A stretch of DNA of 64,000 nucleotides from Streptomyces roseoviridis (GTDB taxonomy: Bacteria > Actinomycetota > Actinomycetes > Streptomycetales > Streptomycetaceae): the NCBI RefSeq assembly GCF_039535235.1, contig NZ_BAAAWU010000001.1:2604001-2668000 (forward strand). The letters are read 5' to 3'. The notes below the pieces were generated by a model, which saw only the letters and a list, made by a program, of their open reading frames with translations, ran no database searches and was not told where the DNA came from. Position 1 is the stretch's first letter. Every line of letters begins with the position of its first letter. The position numbers were made by a program, and so were the translations under genes. Below, in pieces: positions 1 through 10,767 of the stretch.

Positions 1-326
1 ATCTCGAAGAGGATGGCTACGACGGTGAGCCGGATGGTGACCGGGAAGGCGAGGCCCATCAGCTCGGTGACCGGCTGGCCGTTGAAGGCGGTGCCGAAGT
101 CCCCGGTGAAGACGTTGCCCATGTAGGTCAGGTATTGCTGCCAGACCGGCTTGTCGAGGCCGAACTCCCTCTTCAGCTGGGCGGCGGTCGCCGGGTCGCA
201 CTGGCGGTCGCCGCACAGTCCGGCGATGGGGTCGCCCATCACGTTGACCATCAGGAAGATCAGCAGGGTGGCGCCGAAGAAGACGGGGATCATCTGCAGC
301 AGTCGCCGGATCACGTAACGACCCAC
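1..326 (-). CDS. ABC transporter permease, OppB/DppB type (3' end cut by window edge)
   Basis: First permease subunit of an oligopeptide ABC importer in the cytoplasmic membrane. The visible 108 residues begin MGRYVIRRLLQMIPVFFGAT, the standard N-terminal membrane segment of the family. A GTG start at 326 is preceded by GGAGG at a good distance. The protein closely resembles the permease at 5324-6259 but differs after the first helix, where a Cys-containing segment (GLCGDRQC) occurs. It follows the binding protein at 430-2055 in the same direction, so it belongs to a second operon that continues beyond the left edge. The C-terminal part and any further subunits are outside the window. Confidence 0.9.
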   Translation of the reverse strand, partial: MGRYVIRRLLQMIPVFFGATLLIFLMVNVMGDPIAGLCGDRQCDPATAAQLKREFGLDKPVWQQYLTYMGNVFTGDFGTAFNGQPVTELMGLAFPVTIRLTVVAILFE

Positions 327-352
327 GGAAACCTCCAAAGAGGGCGAGGAAG

Positions 353-396
353 GCGTACGGCCCGGCGCGGGGTCCGCGGGGCCGGGCCGTACGCCG
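353..396 (-). terminator. Hairpin between binding-protein and permease genes
   Basis: Perfect 15-bp inverted repeat: GGCGTACGGCCCGGC at 353-367 and its complement at 382-396, loop of 14 nt. It lies after the lipoprotein gene and before the permease start. It is probably a partial terminator or mRNA 3' stabiliser that keeps the binding protein more abundant than the membrane subunits. Confidence 0.7.
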
Positions 397-429
397 CCGA
401 CCTGTCAGGCTGCTCGGCCCGCCGGGGCG

Positions 430-2055
430 TCACTTGACCTTGATCTGGTCGTAGACCGGGACGCTGAAGGGGTTCAGGGACACGTTCTCCACGCGCTCGG
501 AGTAGCCGGCGCTGCCGTTCTGGTACCAGAGCGGGATGGCGCCCATGTCGTCGCGGAGGACTTCCTCGGCCCGCTGGAAGAGCTCGACGGCCTTCTTGGT
601 GTCGGTCTCGGCGTTGGCGTCGTCGACGAGCTTGTCGAACTCGGGGCTGGAGTACTTGCCGTCGTTGGACGAGGCGTTGGTGTAGTACAGCGGCTGGAGG
701 AAGTTCTGGATGAGCGGGTAGTCCATCTGCCAGCCGGCCCGGAAGGGGCCGTTCAGCTTCTGGGTGGTGACCTGGTTGCGGTAGTCGGCGAAGGTGCCGA
801 CCGGGTTGCCGACGCACGCCCTGTTGTTGCCGAGGGCGCGGTTGATGGAGTTGCAGACGGCGTCCACCCACTCCTTGTGGGAGCCGGTGTCGGCGTTGTA
901 CGAGATCCTCAGCGTGCCGCCGGGGATGCCGCCGCCCTGCGCGACCAGCTTCTTGGCCTCGGCCGGGTTGTACTCGCACGCCTCGCCGCACATCTCCTTG
1001 TAGCCGCCGTCGGCGCCGAGCACCGGTGAGGTCCAGTCCTTGGCGGGGGTGCGGGTCTTCTGGAAGATCGTCTCGGTGATCTGCTTGCGGTCGATGGCCA
1101 TCGACAGGCCCTTGCGGAGCTTCTCCTGGCCGGGCTTGTTGAACTCCGGCCGGTAGAAGGGCCACGAGAGGGTCTGGATGATGCCGGCGGGGGTGTTGAT
1201 GTACCGGTCGCCGAGGTCGGCGGAGACGTTCTTGAGCTGCGAGGCGGGGACGTCGTCGACGAGGTCGAGGTTGCCGGCCGTCAGGTCGGTGTAGGCGGTG
1301 TTGTTGTCCGTGTAGACCTTGAGGGTGATGCCGCCGTTCTGGGCCTTGTCCGTGCCGGGGTAGGCGTCCCACCGCCGGAGGACCATCTGGGAGCCCTTGG
1401 AGTAGGAGTCCACGGTGTACGGGCCGTTGCCGATGGGCTTCGACAGCCAGCCGGCGTGGTCGTCGTAGAACGCCCTGGGGAGCGGGGCGAAGGCCGCGTA
1501 GCCGAGGGTGTCGGGGAAGGTCGAGAACTTCTGGGTCAGCTTGACGGTGAAGGTCCGCTCGTCGACGACCTTGAGGCCGGACATGGTCGCGGCGCTCGGC
1601 TGTCCCTTGTCGGGGTGGACCTTGTCGTAGCCCTCGATGTAGCCGAAGAAGTAGGCGTTCTTCTGGTTGTTCTTCAGGTGGGCGCCGTAGTTCCAGGCGT
1701 CGACGAAGGACTTCGCGGTGACCTTCTCGCCGTTGGAGAAGGTCCAGCCGTTCTTGACGGTGATGCGGAAGTTCGTCGAGTCGGTGGTCTCGATCTTCTC
1801 GGCGAGCATGTCCTTGGCCTCGCCGGTCTTCGGGTCGTACTGCTTGAGGCCGCGGAAGATCATGGACAGCACCTTGCCGCCCTGGACCTCGTTGGTGTTC
1901 GCCGGTTCCAGCGGGTTCTGGGGGTCACCCCACGAGGAGGTCACGACGCCGTCCGCGCCCCCGCCGCCCGTGTCGCCGCCCCCGCCGCAGGCGGTCGCCG
2001 CGAGGGCGACGGCGGTGGCCAGAGCGGCCCACTTGGCGTGCGTGGCTCCGCGCAT
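430..2055 (-). CDS. Oligopeptide ABC transporter substrate-binding lipoprotein (SBP family 5)
   Basis: Extracytoplasmic peptide-binding protein of 541 aa. It starts MRGATHAKWAALATAVALAA and has a lipobox LAATAC, so residue C23 is the expected lipidation site. The rest is a typical family-5 binding fold, with the segment KSFVDAWNYGAHL and the region KGLSMAIDRKQITETIF characteristic of OppA/DppA-like proteins. It is paralogous to the protein at 6428-8065, with which it shares the N-terminal start motif and many blocks. It is followed by a hairpin and a permease gene, so it heads the second transporter operon. In Streptomyces such systems include BldK, needed for aerial growth; which locus is BldK cannot be settled from this window. 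Confidence 0.93.
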   Translation of the reverse strand: MRGATHAKWAALATAVALAATACGGGGDTGGGGADGVVTSSWGDPQNPLEPANTNEVQGGKVLSMIFRGLKQYDPKTGEAKDMLAEKIETTDSTNFRITVKNGWTFSNGEKVTAKSFVDAWNYGAHLKNNQKNAYFFGYIEGYDKVHPDKGQPSAATMSGLKVVDERTFTVKLTQKFSTFPDTLGYAAFAPLPRAFYDDHAGWLSKPIGNGPYTVDSYSKGSQMVLRRWDAYPGTDKAQNGGITLKVYTDNNTAYTDLTAGNLDLVDDVPASQLKNVSADLGDRYINTPAGIIQTLSWPFYRPEFNKPGQEKLRKGLSMAIDRKQITETIFQKTRTPAKDWTSPVLGADGGYKEMCGEACEYNPAEAKKLVAQGGGIPGGTLRISYNADTGSHKEWVDAVCNSINRALGNNRACVGNPVGTFADYRNQVTTQKLNGPFRAGWQMDYPLIQNFLQPLYYTNASSNDGKYSSPEFDKLVDDANAETDTKKAVELFQRAEEVLRDDMGAIPLWYQNGSAGYSERVENVSLNPFSVPVYDQIKVK

Positions 2056-2142
2056 GGAGTGCCTCCCGATGTCCTCAGTCTGACTTAGGGCCCAATATCA
2101 CCCGGTATGGGAGGGAGTGCACGTTAACGGCGTCCGGATGAA

Positions 2143-2187
2143 CGCAAGGGCCCCCGGCACCCTCACGGGGTGCCGGGGGCCCTTGCG
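2143..2187 (-). terminator. Strong hairpin after the first oligopeptide operon
   Basis: Perfect 20-bp arms (2143-2162 and 2168-2187) with a 5-nt loop. It lies 12 bp past the stop of the ATPase gene and ahead of the next binding-protein gene. It separates the two transporter operons. Confidence 0.85.
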
Positions 2188-2199
2188 GACGAGGCCGGG

Positions 2200-3306
2200 T
2201 CAGACGGCGAGAACCGCCTTCTCCTCGGCGAAGTGGCACGCGGACTCGTGCGCGGCCGGGGTGTCCTGGCCGACGAAGCGCTCCGGGACCGCGAGCAGCG
2301 GGACCTCGGTGGCGCACTTGTCCTGCGCCTTCCAGCAGCGGGTGCGGAAGCGGCAGCCCGACGGCGGGTTGGCCGGCGAGGGCACGTCACCGGTGAGGAT
2401 GATCCGCTCGCGGTGCGCGCGGGCCTCCGGGTCCGGCACCGGGACGGCGGAGAGCAGCGCCTGGGTGTACGGGTGGGTCGGGTGGTCGTAGATCTGGGTG
2501 TCCGTACCGATCTCGGCCATCTTCCCCAGGTACATGACGCCCACGCGGTCCGAGATGTGCCGGACGATCGACAGGTCGTGCGCGATGAAGATGTAGGAGA
2601 GGTTGAACTCGTCCTGGAGCTTCTCCATCAGGTTGATGACCTGGGCCTGGACGGACACGTCCAGGGCCGAGACCGGCTCGTCGCAGATGATGATCTCCGG
2701 GTTGAGCGCGAGGCCGCGGGCGATGCCGATGCGCTGGCGCTGACCGCCGGAGAACTGGTGCGGGTAGCGGTTGATGTACTCGGGGTTCAGACCGACGACG
2801 TCGAGCAGCTCCTGCACCTTGCGGCGCCGGTCGCCCTTCGGGGCCACCTCGGGGTGGATGTCGAAGGGCTCGCCGATGATGTCGCCGACCGTCATGCGCG
2901 GGTTCAGCGAGGTGTACGGGTCCTGGAACACCATCTGGATGTTGCGGCGCACGGCCTTCAGCGCGCGGCCGGACAGCCGGGTGATGTCCTGGCCCTTGTA
3001 GAAGACCTCGCCCGCGGTGGCCTTCTCCAGGTTCATCAGGAGCTTGGCGACGGTGGACTTGCCACAGCCGGACTCGCCCACGATGCCGAGGGTCTCGCCC
3101 TGGAAGAGGTCGAAGGAGACGCCGTCCACGGCCTTGACCGCGCCGACGTTCTTCTTGAACAGGATGCCCTGGGTGAGCGGGAAGTGCTTCTGCAGGTTGC
3201 GGACCTGGAGAATCGGCTCACCGCGCTCGACCGGAGCCTCGATGGCGGCTACGGCCTCCGCCTCGGACACGCCCCCGGCCTCGTTCGTCTTGCTCAGCTC
3301 AGCCAT
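2200..3306 (-). CDS. Oligopeptide ABC transporter ATP-binding protein, OppF/DppF type
   Basis: Cytoplasmic ATPase subunit of 368 aa that powers peptide import. Walker A GESGCGKS is at about 77-84, the Q-loop at VFQDPYTSLNPRMTV (about 127-141), the ABC signature SGGQRQR at about 186-192 and Walker B IIICDEP at about 205-211. The C-terminal end carries the oligopeptide/dipeptide extension, with Cys residues (GCRFRTRCWKAQDKC) that in some members bind an Fe-S cluster. It overlaps the upstream ATPase gene by 8 bp, which implies translational coupling. It is the last gene of the operon and is followed by a strong hairpin. Confidence 0.95.
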   Translation of the reverse strand: MAELSKTNEAGGVSEAEAVAAIEAPVERGEPILQVRNLQKHFPLTQGILFKKNVGAVKAVDGVSFDLFQGETLGIVGESGCGKSTVAKLLMNLEKATAGEVFYKGQDITRLSGRALKAVRRNIQMVFQDPYTSLNPRMTVGDIIGEPFDIHPEVAPKGDRRRKVQELLDVVGLNPEYINRYPHQFSGGQRQRIGIARGLALNPEIIICDEPVSALDVSVQAQVINLMEKLQDEFNLSYIFIAHDLSIVRHISDRVGVMYLGKMAEIGTDTQIYDHPTHPYTQALLSAVPVPDPEARAHRERIILTGDVPSPANPPSGCRFRTRCWKAQDKCATEVPLLAVPERFVGQDTPAAHESACHFAEEKAVLAV

Positions 3307-4366
3307 GGATCGTCTCCTTCCAGAAGTGGCAGGCGCTCTTGCGGCCCGGCAGCTCGGCCCCGTCCTGCTCGGTGACCGGCGCGAGCGCCGGGATCTCCGT
3401 ACGGCAGAGGTCGGTCGCCTTGGGGCAGCGCGGGTTGAAGGCGCAGCCGGTCGGCACGCGGAGCAGGTTGGGCGGGAGGCCCTTGATCGCGTAGAGCTCC
3501 TGGCCCTTCTGGTCCAGGCGCGGGATCGAGTCCAGCAGACCGCGGGTGTACGGGTGGGCCGGGCGCTTGTACAGCTCGTGCACCGGCGCCTGCTCCACGA
3601 TGCGGCCGGCGTACATGACCGCGATCTTGTCCGCGACGTCGGCGACGACGCCGAGGTCGTGGGTGATCAGGATCAGACCCATGTTGTATTCCTGCTGGAG
3701 CTCCGCGAGGAGGTCCATGACCTGGGCCTGGACGGTCACGTCGAGCGCCGTGGTGGGCTCGTCCGCGATGATCAGGTCCGGCTCCAGGGCGAGCGCCATG
3801 GCGATCATGATGCGCTGGCGCATGCCGCCGGAGAACTGGTGCGGGTAGTCGGAGACCCGCGCCGAGGCGGCGGGGATCTTCACCCGGTCCATCAGCTCGA
3901 TGGCCTTGGCCTTGGCGTCCTTCTTGGACAGTCCGTGGTGCACCCGGAACATCTCGCCGAGCTGGTAGCCGACGCTGAGGACCGGGTTGAGGGAGGACAG
4001 CGCGTCCTGGAAGATCATCGCGATCTTGCGGCCGCGGATCTTCCGGCGCTCCTCGTAGGACATCTTCAGCATGTCCTGGCCGCGGAAGAGGATCTCGCCC
4101 TGCGGGATCCTGCCGGGCGGCATGTCGAGGATGCCCATGATCGCCTGGGCGGTGACGGACTTGCCGGAGCCGGACTCGCCGAGGACGGCGAGGGTCTCGC
4201 CGGCGTCGACCGAGTAGTTGACGCCGTTGACCGCCTTGGCGACACCGTCGCGGGTGTGGAACTCGACGTGCAGGTCGCGCACTTCGAGGAGCGGACCGGT
4301 GTGGTCGTCACCGTCGCGGGGCGCGGGGACGGACGCGGTCTTGTCGGTCTTGTCGATGAGGCTCAT
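3299..4366 (-). CDS. Oligopeptide ABC transporter ATP-binding protein, OppD/DppD type
   Basis: Second ATPase subunit, 355 aa. Walker A GESGSGKS is at about 63-70, the signature SGGMRQR at about 179-185, Walker B LIIADEP at about 198-204 and the following [10 protein letters not shown]-loop. The C-terminal extension [15 protein letters not shown] is typical of the OppD branch. It sits between the OppC-type permease and the OppF-type ATPase (14-bp gap and 8-bp overlap), in the standard gene order. The two ATPases are expected to act as a heterodimer under the two permeases encoded upstream. Confidence 0.95.
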   Translation of the reverse strand: MSLIDKTDKTASVPAPRDGDDHTGPLLEVRDLHVEFHTRDGVAKAVNGVNYSVDAGETLAVLGESGSGKSVTAQAIMGILDMPPGRIPQGEILFRGQDMLKMSYEERRKIRGRKIAMIFQDALSSLNPVLSVGYQLGEMFRVHHGLSKKDAKAKAIELMDRVKIPAASARVSDYPHQFSGGMRQRIMIAMALALEPDLIIADEPTTALDVTVQAQVMDLLAELQQEYNMGLILITHDLGVVADVADKIAVMYAGRIVEQAPVHELYKRPAHPYTRGLLDSIPRLDQKGQELYAIKGLPPNLLRVPTGCAFNPRCPKATDLCRTEIPALAPVTEQDGAELPGRKSACHFWKETIHG

Positions 4367-4380
4367 CTTTTACGCCCTCC

Positions 4381-5331
4381 TCAGCGCATCTTGGGGTCGA
4401 GGGCGTTGCGGACCGCTTCGCCGAGCATGATGAACGCCAGGATGGTGACGCTCAGCATGATCGAGGGCCACAGCAGGATGTGCGGAGCGACGCGGATCTG
4501 GTCGACGGCGGTGGAGACGTCGACGCCCCACGAGACCGTCGGGGCCGCGAGACCGAGACCCAGGTAGGACAGGGTCGCCTCGGCCGAGATGTAGCCGCCG
4601 AGCGCGATGGTCGCGACGACGATCACCGGCGCCATCGCGTTCGGGAGGATGTGCTTGAACAGGATCCGGCTGGTGCCGGCGCCGAGCGCCTTGGCGGCGT
4701 GCACGTAGTCGGCCTGCTTGACGGTGATCACCGCTCCGCGCATGACGCGGGCCATCTGCGTCCAGCCGAGGAAGGCCAGCGCGCCGACGACGACCCAGAC
4801 GGTGCGCTCGGTGAAGGACTGCAGGACGACCATGGCGCCCAGGAGGAACGGGATGCCGAAGAAGATGTCGGTGACCCGGGAGAGGATCGCGTCCATGACG
4901 CCGCCGAAATAACCGGCGAGCATGCCCATGAGGCCGCCGACGACGGTGACGATGGCGGTGACGCAGATGCCGACGATGATCGAGGCACGGGTGCCATGGA
5001 TCATGCGGGCGTACACGGAGCGGCCCTGGCCGTCGTAACCGAGCCAGTCGGCCTGGCCGATGTGGGCGAGCTCCGGCTTGCCCAGGTAGTGGTTCACCAG
5101 GTCGCCGACGGTCGGCGAGGCGCTGGTGAACAGTCCCGGGAACGCGGCGACCGTCAGCAGGAAGAGGATCAGGACGGCCGAGACGAGGAAGTACGGGTTG
5201 CGACGCAGGTCGTGCCAGGCGTCGCCCCACAAGGAGCGGGCCTTCTCCTGCTTCGGCGCGGCGGCCTCGACGACGGAGGGGGCGTCGACGGCCTCTTCTG
5301 CCACGGCGGCGGTCTTGGTCACGTCAGGCAT
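4381..5331 (-). CDS. Oligopeptide ABC transporter permease, OppC/DppC type
   Basis: Membrane subunit of 316 aa. A cytoplasmic N-terminal tail of about 45 residues is followed by a first membrane segment (PYFLVSAVLILFLLTVAAFP). The domain beginning HIGQADWLGYDGQGRSVYARMIHG is the hallmark of the OppC branch. The EAA-like loop GAGTSRILFKHILPNAMAPV, which contacts the ATPases, is intact. It overlaps the OppB-type gene by 8 bp, so the two permeases are probably made in equal amounts. Confidence 0.95.
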   Translation of the reverse strand: MPDVTKTAAVAEEAVDAPSVVEAAAPKQEKARSLWGDAWHDLRRNPYFLVSAVLILFLLTVAAFPGLFTSASPTVGDLVNHYLGKPELAHIGQADWLGYDGQGRSVYARMIHGTRASIIVGICVTAIVTVVGGLMGMLAGYFGGVMDAILSRVTDIFFGIPFLLGAMVVLQSFTERTVWVVVGALAFLGWTQMARVMRGAVITVKQADYVHAAKALGAGTSRILFKHILPNAMAPVIVVATIALGGYISAEATLSYLGLGLAAPTVSWGVDVSTAVDQIRVAPHILLWPSIMLSVTILAFIMLGEAVRNALDPKMR

Positions 5332-6259
5332 AACGGATCCTCGGGTCCAGGACCGCGTACAGCAGGTCGATGAGAAGGCTGGTGACGAGGTAGACGATCA
5401 CCAGGATGGTGACGAGACCGACCAGGGTCGAACCCTCGCGGCGGGAGATCGACTCGGCGATCAGACCGCCGACGCCCTTGATGTTGAAGATCTTCTCAGT
5501 CACGACCGCACCACCCATGAGGGCGCCGATGTCGGTGCCGAGGAAGGTGACGACGGGGATCATCGAGTTGCGCATCAGGTGGACGCCGATGATGCGGCGC
5601 TTCGGCAGGCCCTTGGCGACGGCCGTGCGCATGTAGTCGGCGCGCAGGTTCTCCGCCATGGACGTACGGGTCAGTCGGGCCACGTACGCGAGGGACAGAC
5701 CGCCGAGGACCACCGCCGGGGCGATCATCTCGGACCACAGCTGCTCGTTGCTGACGTTCGGGGCGATCCAGCCCAGGTTGTCGGCGAAGACCATCTTGAT
5801 GAAGAAGCCGAGCACGAAGACCGGGATCGAGATGATCAGCAGGGTGAAGATGAGGATCGCGTTGTCGGCGAGCTTGCCGGCCTTCAGGCCGCCGATGATG
5901 CCGAGGCCGATGCCGAAGATGAGCTCGAACGCGAAGGCCAGGGTGGCCAGCTGGAGCGTCACCGGGAACGCCTCGCCGAGCACCTCGGTGACCGGGCGGT
6001 CGTTGCGGATCTGGGTGCCGAAGTCGAAATGAAGGATGATGCCCTTCATGTAGTTCCAGTACTGCTCGTACAGCGGCAGGTCCAGACCGAGCTTGTGTCT
6101 GATGGCTTCGATGGTCGCCGGGCTCGCGCCCTTGTCGCCGAACAGACCCGCCACGGGGTCGCCGGGCAGGCTGTAGACCATGAGGAAGATCAGCAGGGTT
6201 GTCCCGAAGAACACCGGGATCATCTGGAGCAGTCGTCGTGCGACATAGCGCCCCATCAT
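5324..6259 (-). CDS. Oligopeptide ABC transporter permease, OppB/DppB type
   Basis: Membrane subunit of 311 aa starting MMGRYVARRLLQMIPVFFGT. An initiation one codon later is equally possible because ATG ATG is present. Six membrane segments and an EAA loop (RTAVAKGLPKRRIIGVHLMR) are visible. It is separated by 168 bp, including a hairpin, from the upstream binding-protein gene, and overlaps the OppC-type gene by 8 bp. It is a paralogue of the partial permease at the left edge. Confidence 0.95.
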   Translation of the reverse strand: MMGRYVARRLLQMIPVFFGTTLLIFLMVYSLPGDPVAGLFGDKGASPATIEAIRHKLGLDLPLYEQYWNYMKGIILHFDFGTQIRNDRPVTEVLGEAFPVTLQLATLAFAFELIFGIGLGIIGGLKAGKLADNAILIFTLLIISIPVFVLGFFIKMVFADNLGWIAPNVSNEQLWSEMIAPAVVLGGLSLAYVARLTRTSMAENLRADYMRTAVAKGLPKRRIIGVHLMRNSMIPVVTFLGTDIGALMGGAVVTEKIFNIKGVGGLIAESISRREGSTLVGLVTILVIVYLVTSLLIDLLYAVLDPRIRYA

Positions 6260-6374
6260 GCCTCCGTTGAGATGTGACGGCCGCAGCCGACGGGCCCTCC
6301 CCCGACAGCACGCCCAGGTGCGGGCACGCTGATGTCGTGGAAGGGCCCCCCAGCCACTGCGTAAGGCGCCGAGA

Positions 6375-6399
6375 CGGGGCTGACGATCCGTCAGCCCCG
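6375..6399 (-). terminator. Hairpin between binding-protein and permease genes
   Basis: Perfect 11-bp arms CGGGGCTGACG (6375-6385) and complement (6389-6399), loop ATC. It sits 29 bp after the binding-protein stop and before the permease gene. It repeats the arrangement at 353-396, consistent with partial termination or 3'-end protection of the lipoprotein message. Confidence 0.7.
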
Positions 6400-6427
6400 C
6401 GACGGCGAGCGGACTACGCTTGGGTGA

Positions 6428-8065
6428 TTACTTCTTGACCTCGACGCCGGTCAGGATCGGGTCGCCGTCCTGGCCGTACGCCACGCCGGAGACCTTCTCC
6501 GAGTAGCCCGCGTTGACCTTGTAGTACCAGAGCGGGATCGACGGCATGTAGTTGACCAGGTCCTTCTCGATGGCCTGGTACGCCTTGACCGACTCGTCGA
6601 GCGTCTTGGCCGAGTCGGCGGCCGCGATCTTGGCGTCCAGCTCCTTGTTGGAGAAGTCGCCCTGGTTGCCGCCCGCACCCGTACGGAACAGGTCCGAGAT
6701 GAAGTTGGCGTTCACCGGGTAGTCGAGCACCCAGCCGGAGCGGTACAGGGACTTGACCTGCTTCGTCTTACGAGCGGTCAGGTCGGCCTGGAAGTCCGGC
6801 TTGCCGTCGCCGACGCACTGGACGCCGGTGGACTGCTGGATGGAGTTGCAGACGGCCTCCACCCACTCCTTGTGGCCGCCGTCGGCGTTGTACTGGATGG
6901 AGATCTTGTTGCCGGGGACGCCGCCGCCGGCCTTGATGAGCTCCTTGGCCTTGGCCGGGTCGAACTTGGTGATCTCGACCGCGTTCGGCTGGTAGCCGAG
7001 CACGCCCTTGGCGACCCAGCCGGTGGCGGGCTCACGCGTGCCGTTGAGCACCGTCTTGGTGATGGTGGCGCGGTCGATGCCCATGGACAGACCCTGGATG
7101 ACGCGCGGGTCGATCTGCTTCGGCTTCTTCCACTGCTCGGCGTAGAAGGCGACGGCGACGGTCTGGATCGCGGAGTACGCCTGGTCCACGGCGCGGTCGC
7201 CGAGGTCCTGACGGTAGACCGGGAGGTCCTTCGGGGCGATCTGACGCAGGACGTCGACGTTGCCCGACTTGAGGTCCTCGTACGCGGCCTCGAGGGTGGT
7301 GTAGTTCTTGAAGACCACACCGCCGTTCTTCGCCTTGTTCGGGCCCTTGTAGGCGTCGTAGCGGACGATCTCGATCTTCTTCTTGTGGTCCCAGGACTTG
7401 AACTTGTAGGGACCGTTGCCGACCGGCTTCTGGCCCGCGGCGACCGGGTCCTTGAAGAAGGACTCCGGGAGCGGGGCGAAGACGATGTAGGCGAGCTTGT
7501 GCGCGAAGTACGGAACCGCGGAGTTGAGCTCGATCGTGAAGGTGTTGTCGTCGACGATCTTCAGACCCTCGAGCTTGTCGGAGGTCGGCTTGGCGCCCTC
7601 CGCCTCGGGGTGCACCTTGTCGAAGCCCTTGACGTCCGCGAACCAGGACGCGAGGCCCTGCGCGTTCTTGACGTTGGCGTTCCAGTTCCACGCGTCCACG
7701 AAGGACTTGGACGTCACCGGGGTGCCGTCGTGGAAGGTCCAGCCCGGCTTGAGCTTGACGGTCCAGGTCTTCGAGTCGGTGGTGGTGACCGACTCGGCGT
7801 TGATCATCTCCAGGGAGCCGTCGGCCTTGTAGTCGACCAGGGTCGAGAACAGACCGGCCATGACCGCGGAGCCGTTCGACTCCATCGTGTCACCGGTGAG
7901 CAGGGGCTTCTCAGGCTCACCCAGCTCGACCGAGAAGATTCCGTTCGGGTCGACGGCGCCGGCGCCAGCCTTGCCCTCGTCGCTCTTACCCCCGCCACAG
8001 GCGGTCGCTGCCAGGGCGACAACGATCGCGCCCGCTACCCACTTGGCGCTCTTGGCACCGCGCAT
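6428..8065 (-). CDS. Oligopeptide ABC transporter substrate-binding lipoprotein (SBP family 5), BldKB-like
   Basis: Peptide-binding lipoprotein of 545 aa. The start is placed at ATG 8065 (MRGAKSAKWVAGAIVVALAA) because GGAGGAA stands just upstream; an in-frame ATG at 8143 would add 26 residues before the signal peptide and is unlikely. The lipobox is LAATAC. The family-5 blocks KSFVDAWNWNANVKN and QGLSMGIDRATITKTVL are present. It heads the operon with the OppB, OppC, OppD and OppF-type genes below it. The N-terminus and locus, just below typA, suggest kinship with the BldK transporter region of S. coelicolor, but the exact orthologue is inferred. Confidence 0.93.
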   Translation of the reverse strand: MRGAKSAKWVAGAIVVALAATACGGGKSDEGKAGAGAVDPNGIFSVELGEPEKPLLTGDTMESNGSAVMAGLFSTLVDYKADGSLEMINAESVTTTDSKTWTVKLKPGWTFHDGTPVTSKSFVDAWNWNANVKNAQGLASWFADVKGFDKVHPEAEGAKPTSDKLEGLKIVDDNTFTIELNSAVPYFAHKLAYIVFAPLPESFFKDPVAAGQKPVGNGPYKFKSWDHKKKIEIVRYDAYKGPNKAKNGGVVFKNYTTLEAAYEDLKSGNVDVLRQIAPKDLPVYRQDLGDRAVDQAYSAIQTVAVAFYAEQWKKPKQIDPRVIQGLSMGIDRATITKTVLNGTREPATGWVAKGVLGYQPNAVEITKFDPAKAKELIKAGGGVPGNKISIQYNADGGHKEWVEAVCNSIQQSTGVQCVGDGKPDFQADLTARKTKQVKSLYRSGWVLDYPVNANFISDLFRTGAGGNQGDFSNKELDAKIAAADSAKTLDESVKAYQAIEKDLVNYMPSIPLWYYKVNAGYSEKVSGVAYGQDGDPILTGVEVKK

Positions 8066-8516
8066 GGGTTCCTCCTCATGAGTCCACTTGTCACTACAAG
8101 AGAGGCACTCCGAGTTCTGCCGACACCCCTGACGGCGTTGCACTCAAGTGCCCCGAGTGTGCTCGTGAGTCGGCACTCCCCACAGTGCGTGACCCATTGA
8201 CCCGAGCTCAATGGAGCCAACTATTAAGTACGTCCGGGCCGTAAACCACACTTAAGCGGTCTCGTTTTGACAACATCACCGAAGCCAGGAAGACCGAAAT
8301 CCGGACAAAGCGAGCAGAGACAGACACCGACGAAACGGACCGTTAACACACGTTCCGGAGAGCGACGACCGATATCCGGACGCTTGGCCGGGTAAATATG
8401 CTTGACGCACGTTGACGAACCGTTGAAGAAGGGTTCGGCCCCCCGCACGCCGTGCGGGGGGCCGAACCCTGAATGTGAGCTTCCGCTCAGACGGCCTCAG
8501 CGGCCGCCGTGACGGC
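8066..8516. other. Intergenic region: operon promoter region plus typA terminator
   Basis: A 451-bp gap between the transporter operon and typA. It holds the ribosome-binding site of the lipoprotein gene, a short inverted repeat CTTGTCACTACAAG at 8087-8100 (perfect 5-bp arms) just upstream of it, and the typA terminator at 8431-8469. The operon promoter must lie here, but no -10/-35 pair stands out. The segment at about 8220-8430 is less GC-rich than the genes around it; an open frame there (8224-8448, minus) has no convincing coding character. Confidence 0.6.
8431..8469 (-). terminator. typA terminator
   Basis: Perfect 19-bp inverted repeat, 8431-8449 and 8451-8469, with arms beginning GGGTTCGGCC. 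It lies 47 bp past the typA stop. It is very stable and could work on both strands. Confidence 0.85.
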
Positions 8517-10418
<1,902 letters not shown>

Positions 10419-10767
10419 GGGTGGCTTGCGCTTCTCTCGGATCGTGGGAATCGGCGTCAGTTCCTCTTACGCCCGCCGGGCGGACGCGCCACGGCTATGT
10501 CCTATGGTACGGGGCTGCCGTGCAAGGGGCTTCCCCGGAGGGATCCGAGAGGGTCTACTGGGAGGTTTCGGGGTGTGGGGAAGGTCATGCGGACTCGTGC
10601 GGCCGGGTCAAGGGGCCATCGTGATCCTGCCCGCCGGCGGGACCGGCGGGCAAGGAAATTGAGCTGCTTCTGAGCTTGCGACTTGGAGTTTCGGCTACTT
10701 TCGGGTATTGGGGCGGCTTTCGGCCCGAGGCCCCGGCCGGCCCGTCGTCCGCCCGGGGCGCGCGTCG
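10419..10767. other. Intergenic region upstream of typA
   Basis: A 349-bp gap between typA and the upstream binding-protein gene, both on the minus strand. It should contain the typA promoter and the end of the upstream transcript. An imperfect GC-rich inverted repeat (CCCGCCGGCGGGACCGGCGGG, broken here by reading 10628-10648) may end the upstream gene. I see no gene in it. Confidence 0.4.

Noticed and set aside
430..8065. Naming the two oligopeptide operons bldK and its neighbour
   Set aside because: The order of genes and N-termini fit the BldK region in general, but the two operons are close paralogues and the window cuts one of them. I left gene symbols empty.
8224..8448. Small minus-strand open frame in the gap before typA
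   Set aside because: It includes part of the typA terminator, has no ribosome-binding site and its product has no recognisable feature.
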